A DNA stretch of 64,000 nucleotides from a virus, in IMG/VR virus record IMGVR_UViG_3300032050_000024, positions 1 through 64,000 of that record; one strand, given 5' to 3'. Shown one piece after another: positions 1-8,207 of the stretch. The notes under the pieces are model-generated. The model saw only the letters and a program-made list of their open reading frames with translations, was not told where the DNA came from and did no database searches. The position numbers and the translations under genes are program-made. Numbering within the stretch: position 1 is the first letter of the stretch; every line of letters starts with the position of its first letter.

Positions 1-9
1 ATTATGATA

Positions 10-2073
10 TTATTCTGCTAATTCCAAGAACTTTGCATTTACCGATTTGGATACTTCATTCATATTGGTTGGATTAATAAATTGTGCATCTACGCCATAC
101 ATTGCTTTAAAACTACGTCGAGAGCTGTCAGGTAAATATCCGCTATCATAAATAAAATATGAAATGATGTTAATGCCTAATTCTCGATATGTATTAATAA
201 CTTTTCGTGTAAATTCAACTCCATTGTATCTATATGCACAACCAGATACCGTTGTTGGTTCGCCATCTGAATAATTTATAAAAATACATTCATCGCCTTT
301 TGCATCTTTACGTATATCTGATTCAATACTTTTAAATGATAATCCTTCCGGTGTACATCCAAATGTAGTCAAATATTTGAACATTGTTCTAATTTTACTC
401 ATTTTATCTCGAGCTGAATCATATGCATATACGGTTACACAACGTTCTTTATTAGAATTAATATTACTAGTTCCTCGCAATGATATTTGAACTCGTATAC
501 CTGTTGTCATTGATGCTGCTTGTGCAACTGCAACTGCTGATGTAATTGCATTTGCAAATTTAGTACCGCTCATTGAACCTGAGGCATCAATTGAAATATG
601 AATAAAATAATTCTTAAATCTATCCGTTACAATTCTATGAAATACATTTACATTGTCATAACCTAATTGTGAAATTAAACGTCTATCAATTTTACCAGAC
701 TGCAATCTAGTAGATTTAAGACTTCGTTCTGAATCTCGTATTTGCAATTTTCTACCTAATTGTTTACCTAGAATAATACCTTTAGTAACCGCTTCATCTG
801 TTTCTCTAACACCTCTTACATTGTAAGAGTTAGATTCTAAATCTCGTTGATAATTTCTAGAACCATCTACGTAAACAACGCCGGCGAACAATTGCGGCAA
901 TGATTGAATGATTCCTGGTGTTAATTTTTTAATAACAATGGTATCAATTATATCAGCTGTGCCGGCTTCATTAGTTGCAACAGAACGGATTTCTGTTCCA
1001 GATTCTCGCATTGCATTAATAATATGCGATTGTTGCTTGGTAACTCGACCGTTTTTCTTTGTTTCTCCGTTTAAGAAATCTTTTTGCTTTTCAATAACTT
1101 CGTTAAGCTTTTTTAATTCCTTATCAGTTAAAGATGATGTTGATTCACTATCTTCGCCGCCGTCAGTCTCTTCATCAGATTCACTTTCATCAGACTCACT
1201 TTCATCATCAGATTCTCCCGATCCAAACCCAACGCCTGAACCTGTTTGTTGTTGTGTATTGTTTGAATTTCCTGGTTGAGGCTGTGCCGTTGCAACGGCT
1301 TTTTTGATTTCTTTGTATACTTCTAATGCTACTAACAAACAATCCGTTGTAGATGTCAAACGAGCAATGTTTTTCAAATCAATCAAAGACCAAATTTTTC
1401 TCAATGCAACTAATTCATCTAATTGTCTGTTAGGATTAGTAAAATTAATAATATGAAACATGTAATCATCCCAAGTTTCTTCTGTCTTTTCATGTTGTTG
1501 CAATGCTTTATCAATAACTTTGTCATTGAAATATTTGTTATACATTGCTTCATAGTATGCACGATAACCTGGAGCTGTTGTATAAATATAATAATCAATT
1601 CTACGATCTTCAATCCAATTTAACAAATCTTTGATAATATTGAAATCTGAACGAGTCATTGTCATATCCGGATCGGCGCCATTCAAACGAATAATATTTG
1701 CAAACTCTGTATTTTCAATGAACCCCGTATAAGTTTTGTTTGAACTTTTAAATAAATCAAAATTAGTTAAAGCAATATGCGAGCCTTCATGAAGTGCTAA
1801 CCCAACTGCAGGATCAAAATTCTTATCTTCTAATTTAGTTCCAATAACAACACGTTCTCCGTCAGTATAACTATTATCACTACTTTGAAATACAACTGGT
1901 ATTTGTTTGCCAGTAACAATATTAACAAAGTTACCAATTGCTCTTTGTGCAGCAGCTAATTTAGTTAAATCAACTCCGCCATGCTCGGTTTTAAAGTTAG
2001 TATCAAACTCTCTATCTAACCAAAAGCTAGATGCATAATATGTTGTCTTAGTTGGATTTTGTTTTTGTGACAT
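10..2073 (-). CDS. vWA-domain protein with N-terminal HExxH putative metallopeptidase (CobT-like)
   Basis: A protein of about 687 residues. Near residues 95-99 it has HEGSH, an HExxH zinc-peptidase-like motif. Around residues 285-315 there is a very acidic Asp/Glu/Ser tract, and near residue 495 a von Willebrand A metal site (DASGSM). This architecture resembles CobT-like and 'putative metallopeptidase plus vWA' proteins that work with MoxR/CobS AAA+ ATPases, and the next gene upstream encodes exactly such an ATPase. I place the start at the MSQKQ methionine, because an upstream in-frame ATG (2127) would add a hydrophobic stretch and run over the promoter-like region. Role inferred: an ATPase-driven remodelling or proteolysis partner. 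The substrate is unknown. Confidence 0.8.
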   Translation of the reverse strand: MSQKQNPTKTTYYASSFWLDREFDTNFKTEHGGVDLTKLAAAQRAIGNFVNIVTGKQIPVVFQSSDNSYTDGERVVIGTKLEDKNFDPAVGLALHEGSHIALTNFDLFKSSNKTYTGFIENTEFANIIRLNGADPDMTMTRSDFNIIKDLLNWIEDRRIDYYIYTTAPGYRAYYEAMYNKYFNDKVIDKALQQHEKTEETWDDYMFHIINFTNPNRQLDELVALRKIWSLIDLKNIARLTSTTDCLLVALEVYKEIKKAVATAQPQPGNSNNTQQQTGSGVGFGSGESDDESESDESESDEETDGGEDSESTSSLTDKELKKLNEVIEKQKDFLNGETKKNGRVTKQQSHIINAMRESGTEIRSVATNEAGTADIIDTIVIKKLTPGIIQSLPQLFAGVVYVDGSRNYQRDLESNSYNVRGVRETDEAVTKGIILGKQLGRKLQIRDSERSLKSTRLQSGKIDRRLISQLGYDNVNVFHRIVTDRFKNYFIHISIDASGSMSGTKFANAITSAVAVAQAASMTTGIRVQISLRGTSNINSNKERCVTVYAYDSARDKMSKIRTMFKYLTTFGCTPEGLSFKSIESDIRKDAKGDECIFINYSDGEPTTVSGCAYRYNGVEFTRKVINTYRELGINIISYFIYDSGYLPDSSRRSFKAMYGVDAQFINPTNMNEVSKSVNAKFLELAE

Positions 2074-2088
2074 ATCTTTAATTTTTAT

Positions 2089-2096
2089 ATAAATAA
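2089..2096 (-). promoter_or_regulatory. Variant ATATTTAT-type promoter motif
   Basis: The minus strand reads TTATTTAT followed by ATAAAAA, 16 bases before the vWA gene start. It is one mismatch from the motif found upstream of many genes in this window. Confidence 0.35.
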
Positions 2097-2133
2097 TATA
2101 AGAAATTATTTGCCAGTTTCCAAGCAAAATAGA

Positions 2134-2196
2134 AAAAAAAGAAACAGATCACGCTGATTAACGAATGGTGATTTTTGCCGTAACTGTTTCCTTTTT
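2134..2196 (-). terminator. Structured terminator after the MoxR gene
   Basis: On the minus strand GGAAACAG pairs with CTGTTTCT (outer stem of about 12 bp with A/T extensions), enclosing an inner ATCAC/GTGAT stem, and a run of eight T follows. It lies between the MoxR stop and the vWA start, so it probably attenuates transcription between the pair. Confidence 0.6.
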
Positions 2197-2209
2197 GAGC
2201 TATGAAAAA

Positions 2210-3379
2210 TTAAAATGGAATACCGTTGCCATCTTCTTCGCCTGTATTGAAGATGTCTTTCATTTCGGTAGCCATATGCTTTTGTACAATTTGTTTAACA
2301 AAGGTTCTTTCTGAGTCAGCACCGCCTGATGCATCAAAGAAAGGAAAGATTGCAACCTCAGCGGCTTCTGATAAAGAAAATCCGTCTGCCAATAATTCAC
2401 ATATTCTAACGGTCATCCTAGTAGATACCATTGTGGATAATTTACCTTCTTCTGATCTCCACTCCTTACGAGTTGCATCTGCAATGTCTGCTACTGCTTC
2501 AATCATACCACCTTTCACTGCCGGAAAGCGTTTGCAAAGCAAATTAATTTCTTGTTCTTTAGATAAGATGTCTACTTCGATAATTTCAAAACGATCCATC
2601 AAAGCTCTATCCAATACTCGGGTTGAAGTATACTCTGTACCAATGTTTGCTGTAGCAATAAAGGATACATTTTGTGCAACTTGAATTGTAGGAGAATTAA
2701 CATCTTCATCCAATCTCAAATAGCGTTGGCCTTCATCCAATACAGTCATTAAGATGTTCCATGCTTCTGGATGTGCTCTTGATAACTCATCTAGCAATAT
2801 GATTGCATCTTTGGTTTGAATTGCTTTTACAAATGCAGATTCATCAAAGGTTGTCTGGCCGTCTTTGAAATGGGTATTACCAATAAGGGTTGCTCTTGGA
2901 TCTTGAGTTGCACCCAAGTTAAAATAAAAGAATGGACGATCTGTTGCCTTAGGTAATTCTTTAGCCGCTTGTGTCTTACCACAACCTGCAGGACCAACCA
3001 TCATGATGTTCTTACCTCTAACTGCCGATCTAACCAAATACTTCCATTTGATATCAGACATTTCTAAGTTAGCTGGTTTAATCTTATGTGCATTATGAAT
3101 CAATGCTAACGTTGCATCCATTTCTTGTTTAGGCATAGTTTGTTCTGATTGTTCTATTATTGCTTCTACTATCAAATGTTCAATTTCACTTCTAGAAATT
3201 CTTCTAGCACGACCCGTTTCATAATCATATTCTAAGGCTTCACCATTATCTACCGCATGTTTTACCATAATGGGGCGGAACAATGATGTAATGTCATTAC
3301 CTGTGCCTACTTCAGAAATGTAAGGATTAGAATTTTCTGGCGTAAACATTACAACGCCAATTGTTTTTGTTTTTTTCAT
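2210..3379 (-). CDS. MoxR/CobS-like AAA+ ATPase
   Basis: A 389-residue AAA+ ATPase. Walker A is GPAGCGKT (residues 129-136) and Walker B is IILLDE (about 193-198). An ATANIG sensor-1-like segment and a downstream arginine-rich region follow. The MoxR family couples ATP hydrolysis to remodelling of partner proteins, usually vWA proteins, and such a partner is encoded immediately downstream. Related CobS-like ATPases are common in T4-like phages. The C-terminus is acidic and ends in IPF, similar to the SSB tail. A hairpin overlaps the start region. Function in the phage is not established. Confidence 0.88.
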   Translation of the reverse strand: MKKTKTIGVVMFTPENSNPYISEVGTGNDITSLFRPIMVKHAVDNGEALEYDYETGRARRISRSEIEHLIVEAIIEQSEQTMPKQEMDATLALIHNAHKIKPANLEMSDIKWKYLVRSAVRGKNIMMVGPAGCGKTQAAKELPKATDRPFFYFNLGATQDPRATLIGNTHFKDGQTTFDESAFVKAIQTKDAIILLDELSRAHPEAWNILMTVLDEGQRYLRLDEDVNSPTIQVAQNVSFIATANIGTEYTSTRVLDRALMDRFEIIEVDILSKEQEINLLCKRFPAVKGGMIEAVADIADATRKEWRSEEGKLSTMVSTRMTVRICELLADGFSLSEAAEVAIFPFFDASGGADSERTFVKQIVQKHMATEMKDIFNTGEEDGNGIPF

Positions 3380-3418
3380 AGCTCTTTTATTTTTCTATAT
3401 TATATGAAATAAAGAGCT
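3380..3418 (-). repeat. Inverted repeat in the MoxR leader
   Basis: Arms AGCTCTTT(T)ATTT (3380-3392) and AAATAAAGAGCT (3407-3418) form a stem of about 12 bp with one bulge. It ends next to the MoxR start codon and overlaps the stop of the preceding gene. It could be a translational operator or a weak terminator. No T-run follows. Confidence 0.4.
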
Positions 3419-3893
3419 AACGTCCAACCAATTGTGCATGTTTTTTATGCCGATGTAACAACCAAAGTCTATATAACATTAAATGTAAGTGATATGCACA
3501 AAGCAATTCAACACATATAATTTCGCCTATTAAAAAATCATGATAAGCAACGATGCCTCCAATAATCATTAACGCAGTATACCACGTAAATCTGTGTCCT
3601 AATGCAACAAACAATGTAGATACTATAAAAAAAGTAACAGCTAATATATTATGAAATACAGGCCATTCATGAAAATTAAATGCCGTTAACAATAAAAGAA
3701 GTATTGCTGAGAATTGCCAACGTTCCATGGAGAATAAAAAATATGATGTAACTGCATTCATGATAATGAATAAGGGTTGTGCCGGAGTATTCCAATAAGC
3801 ACTTAATGATTGTTCGTCACCAAATTGAATGATTAGAAATGGAAATGTAACTGCAATTAAAATAGACATCAATCTGGCAACTAGTTCACTCAT
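3417..3893 (-). CDS. Small multi-pass membrane protein
   Basis: A 158-residue protein with about four or five hydrophobic segments separated by short loops, and a positively charged C-terminus (HRHKKHAQLVGR). I recognise no family. Its start overlaps the stop of the secreted CUB/T9SS-like protein by four bases (ATGA), so the two are probably translationally coupled and may act together at the envelope. Confidence 0.7.
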   Translation of the reverse strand: MSELVARLMSILIAVTFPFLIIQFGDEQSLSAYWNTPAQPLFIIMNAVTSYFLFSMERWQFSAILLLLLTAFNFHEWPVFHNILAVTFFIVSTLFVALGHRFTWYTALMIIGGIVAYHDFLIGEIICVELLCAYHLHLMLYRLWLLHRHKKHAQLVGR

Positions 3894-5173
3894 CGTAACA
3901 CCTTTCTTATAGTGCCATCGTCATAAACTTCAATAACTACACCTGGTGTATTGGCATCTACTTCTTGGCCTATTAAATTAATGTATCGTATAATTCTTTT
4001 CTGCGATAACCTATTATCCGATGCAATAGGACCGTAAATTTTATATGCACCATCTACATCATATTGCACTAATCGATAATAATTTATAACATGCTCTTTG
4101 TATATATGTAAATATGTATACGTTATTTTTTCTGCAGAATATCCCGCAGCAGGTTTAATTCCAATTGGTATCCAAGTTTCTCCATCCGTTGAGTGTTCAA
4201 CGACAAAGTTTAAAGAATTTGATTCAGAAGCGGTTGCCCAATTTAAAACGTTAAATAACGGATAATGTCGCGTTTCAAAATATAAAAGTTCTACCGGTAG
4301 TGGTGTTATCATGTTTGCTGTTGCTTGAAATCCCGTCCATGTTCCTATGTTTGATACATCTGTTTTTACTCGCAATGTTAATTCACCACCTGCAGATGTA
4401 GAAGTTATAGCTCCAGGAATAGTTGTGCCTGTATATGATCCGATCCTAGTTGATGAAGTAGTTGGCCCATCATATACAAACAATGTATCATATGCTGTTT
4501 CTAAACTAAATGCAGTAAATGTTAATTCTATTTTTTTAGTAGGATCCGAAGGTTGCAATACAAGAGTGTGATCCATACTGTTATTGTATGTTTCATTTGG
4601 CCCGCCCTGGTCAATGATTATGAATTGAGAACCAATTGTTTGTGTACAATTGCCAGTTAATGGAAAAGGTACCATATTGTTATCAGTTGAGTTAGTTGAC
4701 GTCCAAGTCATATCTTCAATATAACGTTCATGTGCACCGCTTGCTCTATTATCTCGCATTCTAACATATACATTAGTTAAACCCAATGCCCCTAAATTTA
4801 ATGTATATTGTTGATATGTTGCAGTAGCATTAGTTATAGTGCTTCGTGTAGTCCATGTTGCATTATCCGGAGATGTTTCTACAATTAAAGGCCAAGCCGT
4901 TGTGTTTGTGCTTCTTCTATACCAAAATGAAAATACGCTAGGAGATGCAAGTTGAGGTGTTCTTATCCAATCTCCAGCACCATTAAATGCAATAGCTCTA
5001 GCACCTATACGAGCACCATTTGTAGTAGATAACATGGAATTTGCAGCCCATGTTCCTCCTTGTGTTGGCAATGTAGTTGATCCAAAACTTTCAAATGCTT
5101 GATATGCATTACATTGACATAATGTAATATGTGTTGCTAGTAAAACCGTAATAAATAAAATAATTTTGTTCAT
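3890..5173 (-). CDS. Secreted CUB-domain protein with T9SS-like C-terminus
   Basis: A 427-residue protein. Residues 1-22 look like a signal peptide (MNKIILFITVLLATHITLC). The middle has a CUB-like domain (FTAFSLE, YDTLFVYDG, GGELTLRVKTD). Next comes a domain typical of flavobacterial secreted proteins (LPVELLYFE, NVLNWATASESN, VVEHSTDGETW, YYRLVQYDVDGAYK). The C-terminus (NLIGQEVD, then DDGTIRKVLR) resembles a type A sorting domain of the type IX secretion system. These features are known from Bacteroidota, which points to the host phylum and to acquisition of the gene from a host. The role is unknown; a surface-displayed product altering the infected cell is one possibility, and a virion adhesin is an alternative. 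Confidence 0.75.
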   Translation of the reverse strand: MNKIILFITVLLATHITLCQCNAYQAFESFGSTTLPTQGGTWAANSMLSTTNGARIGARAIAFNGAGDWIRTPQLASPSVFSFWYRRSTNTTAWPLIVETSPDNATWTTRSTITNATATYQQYTLNLGALGLTNVYVRMRDNRASGAHERYIEDMTWTSTNSTDNNMVPFPLTGNCTQTIGSQFIIIDQGGPNETYNNSMDHTLVLQPSDPTKKIELTFTAFSLETAYDTLFVYDGPTTSSTRIGSYTGTTIPGAITSTSAGGELTLRVKTDVSNIGTWTGFQATANMITPLPVELLYFETRHYPLFNVLNWATASESNSLNFVVEHSTDGETWIPIGIKPAAGYSAEKITYTYLHIYKEHVINYYRLVQYDVDGAYKIYGPIASDNRLSQKRIIRYINLIGQEVDANTPGVVIEVYDDGTIRKVLR

Positions 5174-5175
5174 GA

Positions 5176-5215
5176 TAGGTTGATTTATTAATAAATATAA
5201 AAATCATAACCTATT
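5176..5215 (-). repeat. Inverted repeat enclosing a promoter motif
   Basis: Arms ATAGGTTGATTT (5176-5187) and AAATCATAACCTAT (5202-5215) are complementary apart from a two-base bulge. The ATATTTAT motif sits in the loop, directly upstream of the CUB/T9SS-like gene, which would suit an operator. Confidence 0.4.
5192..5199 (-). promoter_or_regulatory. ATATTTAT promoter-like motif
   Basis: Exact motif on the minus strand (TATATTTATTAATAAA context), 18 bases upstream of the start of the secreted CUB protein gene. Confidence 0.45.
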
Positions 5216-5247
5216 TCATAAAAAACTTAATATAAATTAGTATTTAC

Positions 5248-5370
5248 TTATGCCGTTTTATTATCGGTGCCTTTATGCTTAGTTTTTCTAGTATATTTTT
5301 TCTTGTTCTTTTGAACTATCGGACGTGTTGCTTGCCAAATTTCTTGCAATGTGACTTGAATCTTTTCCAT
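5248..5370 (-). CDS. Small basic protein (40 aa)
   Basis: A short open frame encoding 40 residues, beginning MEKIQVTLQEIWQA and ending in a lysine-rich tail (KNKKKYTRKTKHKG). It fills an otherwise empty gap and begins five bases after an ATATTTAT motif, the same layout as several longer genes here. The basic tail suggests nucleic-acid binding, but I recognise no family. Confidence 0.55.
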   Translation of the reverse strand: MEKIQVTLQEIWQATRPIVQKNKKKYTRKTKHKGTDNKTA

Positions 5371-5374
5371 ACAA

Positions 5375-5382
5375 ATAAATAT
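5375..5382 (-). promoter_or_regulatory. ATATTTAT promoter-like motif
   Basis: Exact motif, with the start codon of the 40-residue gene only five bases downstream and no room for a ribosome binding site. Confidence 0.45.
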
Positions 5383-5406
5383 ATGAAAACGTTTTCAAAA
5401 TTCAAA

Positions 5407-5850
5407 TCACCATTTTCTACAAGACCAATATCTAGCTTTCCATCTTGGCCCTGGAGTTTCACAACGATGTCTTGCTCTAAATGAACGCCTACGTGCTGGA
5501 TTGCTTTTACGGATTCTCATATTGGGGTCGCCAAAGTTGACCTTTACAACGTTGCCTTTGTCATTTTTAACGTAAACTTTGAATTTCTTAACATCGCCGC
5601 GCATTGGTTTACCCAATTGCACTTTGCGACCTTGATATTCTGCTTCATTAAGTCCTGGTTGAACCATTTCAATGAATTCAGGTTTATCTGTAGCGTATGC
5701 TTCTTTAATATATTCTACTAAGCATTGTTCACAAAAACCTTCTGCTTCGTTAATAGGAACACAATTAGGAACTTTCTTTTTCCCTTTCTTTTTCATTCCA
5801 ATCATTTCATATCCAGACCAACATGGATCTGATTCATCAATATACTGCAT
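5407..5850 (-). CDS. Conserved phage protein with Cys motifs and basic C-terminal domain
   Basis: A 147-residue protein. The N-terminus (ESDPCWSGYEMIGMKKKG, then VPNC) is a segment I associate with many phage structural or accessory proteins. CEQC follows. The basic C-terminal domain carries FGDPNMRIRK, RARHRC and YWSCRKW, another recurrent phage domain (DUF5872-like by recollection). INEAE near residue 34 could be a prohead-protease-type (I-x-E) site. The start overlaps the stop of the neighbouring metallopeptidase by one base. It could be a virion-associated protein; the function is unknown. Confidence 0.7.
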   Translation of the reverse strand: MQYIDESDPCWSGYEMIGMKKKGKKKVPNCVPINEAEGFCEQCLVEYIKEAYATDKPEFIEMVQPGLNEAEYQGRKVQLGKPMRGDVKKFKVYVKNDKGNVVKVNFGDPNMRIRKSNPARRRSFRARHRCETPGPRWKARYWSCRKW

Positions 5851-6599
5851 TACAACTCCTGACGTATTGCTAATTTAGGGAGATATTCTCTCCATGTTTT
5901 TAATATATATTCTTTATCTTGATTTATCAATGTGCCGTTGTTAACCCATAAATCTAAATAATCATTTACTACTTGTTTAAACGGTTGTTTGCTTTTTTTA
6001 GCTTTGAAATATAAACCTTGTATCATTGCTGGGATTTCTTTTGGCAATGTAAAGTATCTTGCTGCCGGCATTTTACCAGATTCTATTTTTTTACGAAGAG
6101 CTTGATCTGATGCAATGTATTTTCCATCTATCGTATTCCAACCACTTTGCGTTGTATGTTCAATTTCATGACGAAGTATGTCTCGAAGATGCATTGCAAC
6201 ATCACTTAATATGCGAGGATAGTCTGCAGGATCCATTTCAAATCGTATTTCAATAAGCGGTGGTTCGGCTGAATCACGTGTTGTTGCATTGTATGCATCT
6301 CCACCGTATTTAAAATCATTGAGTCCTTCAACCCACATTACTTTGAATGCCAAATAAAATTCTACGGGAATAGTTGTATTTTCTACTTCTTCAAAATAGA
6401 TATGCGTAAATTCTGAATCATCATCAATATTAGGAACTGTTTCTCCTTGTTTGAAATAAATCTTTTGACCAGAGAAGATGCCAGTATAATCATCTACATT
6501 TTCATAACTATCTTTTATGATGCTTAGTAGTTTGTTTGATAGCGATGTTACTAAACTATCGTAACGACCTTCAACTATAAGATTCTTTAATGATATCAT
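5850..6599 (-). CDS. Putative zinc metallopeptidase with capsid-targeting-like leader
   Basis: A 249-residue protein. It opens with MISLKNLIVE, one of the shared leaders of this window, ending in I-V-E, which fits a T4-type prohead protease site. Near residue 140 it has HEIEHT, an HExxH zinc-binding motif, inside a helix-rich region. The ATATTTAT motif lies five bases before the start, with no ribosome binding site. I infer a head-packaged peptidase injected into the host. That it is a metallopeptidase rests on the single motif; the substrate is unknown. Confidence 0.72.
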   Translation of the reverse strand: MISLKNLIVEGRYDSLVTSLSNKLLSIIKDSYENVDDYTGIFSGQKIYFKQGETVPNIDDDSEFTHIYFEEVENTTIPVEFYLAFKVMWVEGLNDFKYGGDAYNATTRDSAEPPLIEIRFEMDPADYPRILSDVAMHLRDILRHEIEHTTQSGWNTIDGKYIASDQALRKKIESGKMPAARYFTLPKEIPAMIQGLYFKAKKSKQPFKQVVNDYLDLWVNNGTLINQDKEYILKTWREYLPKLAIRQEL

Positions 6600-6604
6600 C
6601 TATA

Positions 6605-6612
6605 ATAAATAT
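6605..6612 (-). promoter_or_regulatory. ATATTTAT promoter-like motif
   Basis: Exact motif overlapping the end of the HNH gene, five bases upstream of the metallopeptidase start. Confidence 0.45.
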
Positions 6613-7166
6613 CACTCAAGCAAATTGTAATTCCAATATTTTTCTTTTTCTTGATTAAATGGATTACCGGTTTGCTGATAAAAACAATTGAGACAAAGCA
6701 TTTGCAAATTATCAACTTGATGATTTGTTTCATCTCCGTCAATATGATCTAAGAGTAATGGCACCGTATCATCTGTTATCCTACGTTCTGCATAACCGCA
6801 ACTTGAACATTCTTCTTTGAATATTCCTAATGCTAATAATCTGTTACGTAGCTTCCATGTTGGATATTGCGGATGCTTACCTTCAAGTATATTTGTTATG
6901 CTATAAATTCCTTTTGCAGCTTTTTGTACGTCTTTTGGAATTCCAACACCAAATTGATTTTTATGCAATTCATATAGTGTCTTACCAGTTTCTCTGTCAG
7001 TATATAAACGAGCATACTTTTTATATGTTGTAAAAGAAACTTTTAGAAAACGTGCAGCTTCTGCATTAGACTTTGTATTTTCCATTGCATAACGAATTTC
7101 GCTTTCAGGAATATCTAATGCAGTTTTGCCTAAACCATAAATGTATTTATACTGTTTGTCTTCCAT
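6612..7166 (-). CDS. HNH endonuclease with N-terminal helix-turn-helix-like region
   Basis: A 184-residue protein. The first half resembles a helix-turn-helix (AMENTKSNAEAARFLKVSFTT). The second half has a zinc HNH nuclease core: CSSCGY, LLLDHIDGDETNH and LQMLCLNC. Such proteins are often free-standing mobile nucleases or recombination endonucleases in phages. It overlaps the next gene upstream by one base, so it is embedded in an operon rather than inserted on its own. Cleavage specificity cannot be read from the sequence. Confidence 0.85.
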   Translation of the reverse strand: MEDKQYKYIYGLGKTALDIPESEIRYAMENTKSNAEAARFLKVSFTTYKKYARLYTDRETGKTLYELHKNQFGVGIPKDVQKAAKGIYSITNILEGKHPQYPTWKLRNRLLALGIFKEECSSCGYAERRITDDTVPLLLDHIDGDETNHQVDNLQMLCLNCFYQQTGNPFNQEKEKYWNYNLLE

Positions 7167-7552
7167 TAATAAACACCGTGTTTTCTTAATTCTCGGGCAG
7201 CTGCTCTAGGAAATGTTTTTGATTCAAACAACCCTTTAACTGTTTCTTGTATTGGTTTTATGTATGAAGTAAATGTAGATGAATGCACTCCTGTATGTTG
7301 TTGTACTTCTAGTATCCATTTTGAATAGTGTGTATATTCTTCATCAAAGCGATCTGCATCTGTTCTTGATTCCCAATATTCCAATTGATCTTTCAAAGGC
7401 CATAAATCTATAGGAACGTTAGTATCTTTACGCCGTAATGGTAATAAAGCTTTATGAGCTTCTCGTTTATTGCTACGTGCAATAAATTTGTCCATGATGT
7501 TGATTGAACGATCCTTCGGAGATTCTCCGGTGTGAGCTGATTTTCTTCCCAT
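7166..7552 (-). CDS. Hypothetical protein (128 aa)
   Basis: A 128-residue, charged, mostly helical protein with a basic N-terminus and a C-terminal AARELRKHGVY. I recognise no family. It sits between the HNH nuclease gene (one-base overlap) and a small helical protein gene, so it is read in the same transcript. Confidence 0.6.
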   Translation of the reverse strand: MGRKSAHTGESPKDRSINIMDKFIARSNKREAHKALLPLRRKDTNVPIDLWPLKDQLEYWESRTDADRFDEEYTHYSKWILEVQQHTGVHSSTFTSYIKPIQETVKGLFESKTFPRAAARELRKHGVY

Positions 7553-7738
7553 TTATTTTGATTTTTCTGTTAATATAACTATTTTACGCCAAGCATCTTC
7601 TGCTCGATATATATGCTGTTTAAATTTACCAATGTCTCTGTTAGTTCTTGCTTGTTCAGCTCTTTTCATATTGCGATGAAATTCGGCATGCAACATTGAA
7701 ATTCTAATACGAGTAAACCAATTAAATACTTTTTTCAT
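7553..7738 (-). CDS. Small helical basic protein (61 aa)
   Basis: A 61-residue protein that looks like one or two amphipathic helices rich in Arg and Lys. Its start overlaps the end of the ClpS-like gene, and its stop abuts the next start with no gap. I recognise no family. Confidence 0.5.
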   Translation of the reverse strand: MKKVFNWFTRIRISMLHAEFHRNMKRAEQARTNRDIGKFKQHIYRAEDAWRKIVILTEKSK

Positions 7739-7997
7739 GTTTTTCGACTGTTACTTTTAGACCTTCACTCTTTAAAAGTTTACGTACATTTTCACACGCA
7801 TCCCAACGATCTTTATATACAACACATCGTTTACGATTATGAGTGATTAAAGCACACTGATGTGCTTGAAATTGGTTATGTCCGCAAATATCTATCAAAC
7901 AATCAATTACATGTTCAAAAGTGTTTACTGAATCATCATGTAATGTTACTTGCCAAGTACCTCGATTATTTTTTGCCTTGGACTTTTGTTTTGACAT
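7722..7997 (-). CDS. clpS: ClpS-like N-degron adaptor of Bacteroidota type
   Basis: About 91 residues from MSKQKSK; an upstream ATG at 8042 would add 15 residues. The core TWQVTLHDDSVNTFEHVIDCL, then the QAHQCALITH segment, matches ClpS, which delivers proteins with N-degrons to the ClpAP protease. Canonical NDD is HDD here. The NTFEHVID and QCALI.H wording is what I recall for Bacteroidota ClpS, supporting that host group. A phage copy could redirect host Clp proteolysis or block it by competition. I am confident of the fold; direction of effect is inference. Confidence 0.8.
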   Translation of the reverse strand: MSKQKSKAKNNRGTWQVTLHDDSVNTFEHVIDCLIDICGHNQFQAHQCALITHNRKRCVVYKDRWDACENVRKLLKSEGLKVTVEKHEKSI

Positions 7998-8172
7998 CTC
8001 TAATAATACTGCACTGTTCATACAATTCATTTTTTTCTCCATAACTTAATGCTTCATCTAAAAACATGATTTTTCTAGAATTATCCCAACTTTCTGGCCA
8101 TTTCCAATCTGTGCCGTTCATTGCATTGACTGAATCTATATATAATTTTATTATAAAATTTTCTGTAAACAT
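7966..8172 (-). CDS. Hypothetical protein (68 aa)
   Basis: A 68-residue protein with two aromatic-rich stretches (NGTDWKWPESWD). It overlaps the start of the ClpS-like gene, by 32 bases if ClpS starts at 7997, which suggests coupled translation. The start codon is preceded by AAGTT, as at several other genes here (37457, 43579). I recognise no family. Confidence 0.55.
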   Translation of the reverse strand: MFTENFIIKLYIDSVNAMNGTDWKWPESWDNSRKIMFLDEALSYGEKNELYEQCSIIRDVKTKVQGKK

Positions 8173-8207
8173 AACTTATAATATAAAATGATATGTAAAT
8201 ATCCAAA

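Noticed and set aside
1141-1230. Short tandem repeat in the vWA gene as a possible phase-variable tract
   Set aside because: The repeats encode an ordinary acidic linker in frame; unit length and sequence are irregular.
908-1279. Plus-strand ORF of 123 residues opposite the vWA gene
   Set aside because: It is the antisense of the acidic Asp/Glu/Ser tract; its Ser/Pro repeats are a shadow of that region, and there is no start context.
2226-2684. Plus-strand ORF of 152 residues opposite the MoxR gene
   Set aside because: Low-complexity shadow of a clear AAA+ gene; no plus-strand gene is supported anywhere in the window.
6612-7166. HNH gene as an intron-homing insertion
   Set aside because: It overlaps its upstream neighbour by one base and no host gene is split, so there is no sign of an intron.
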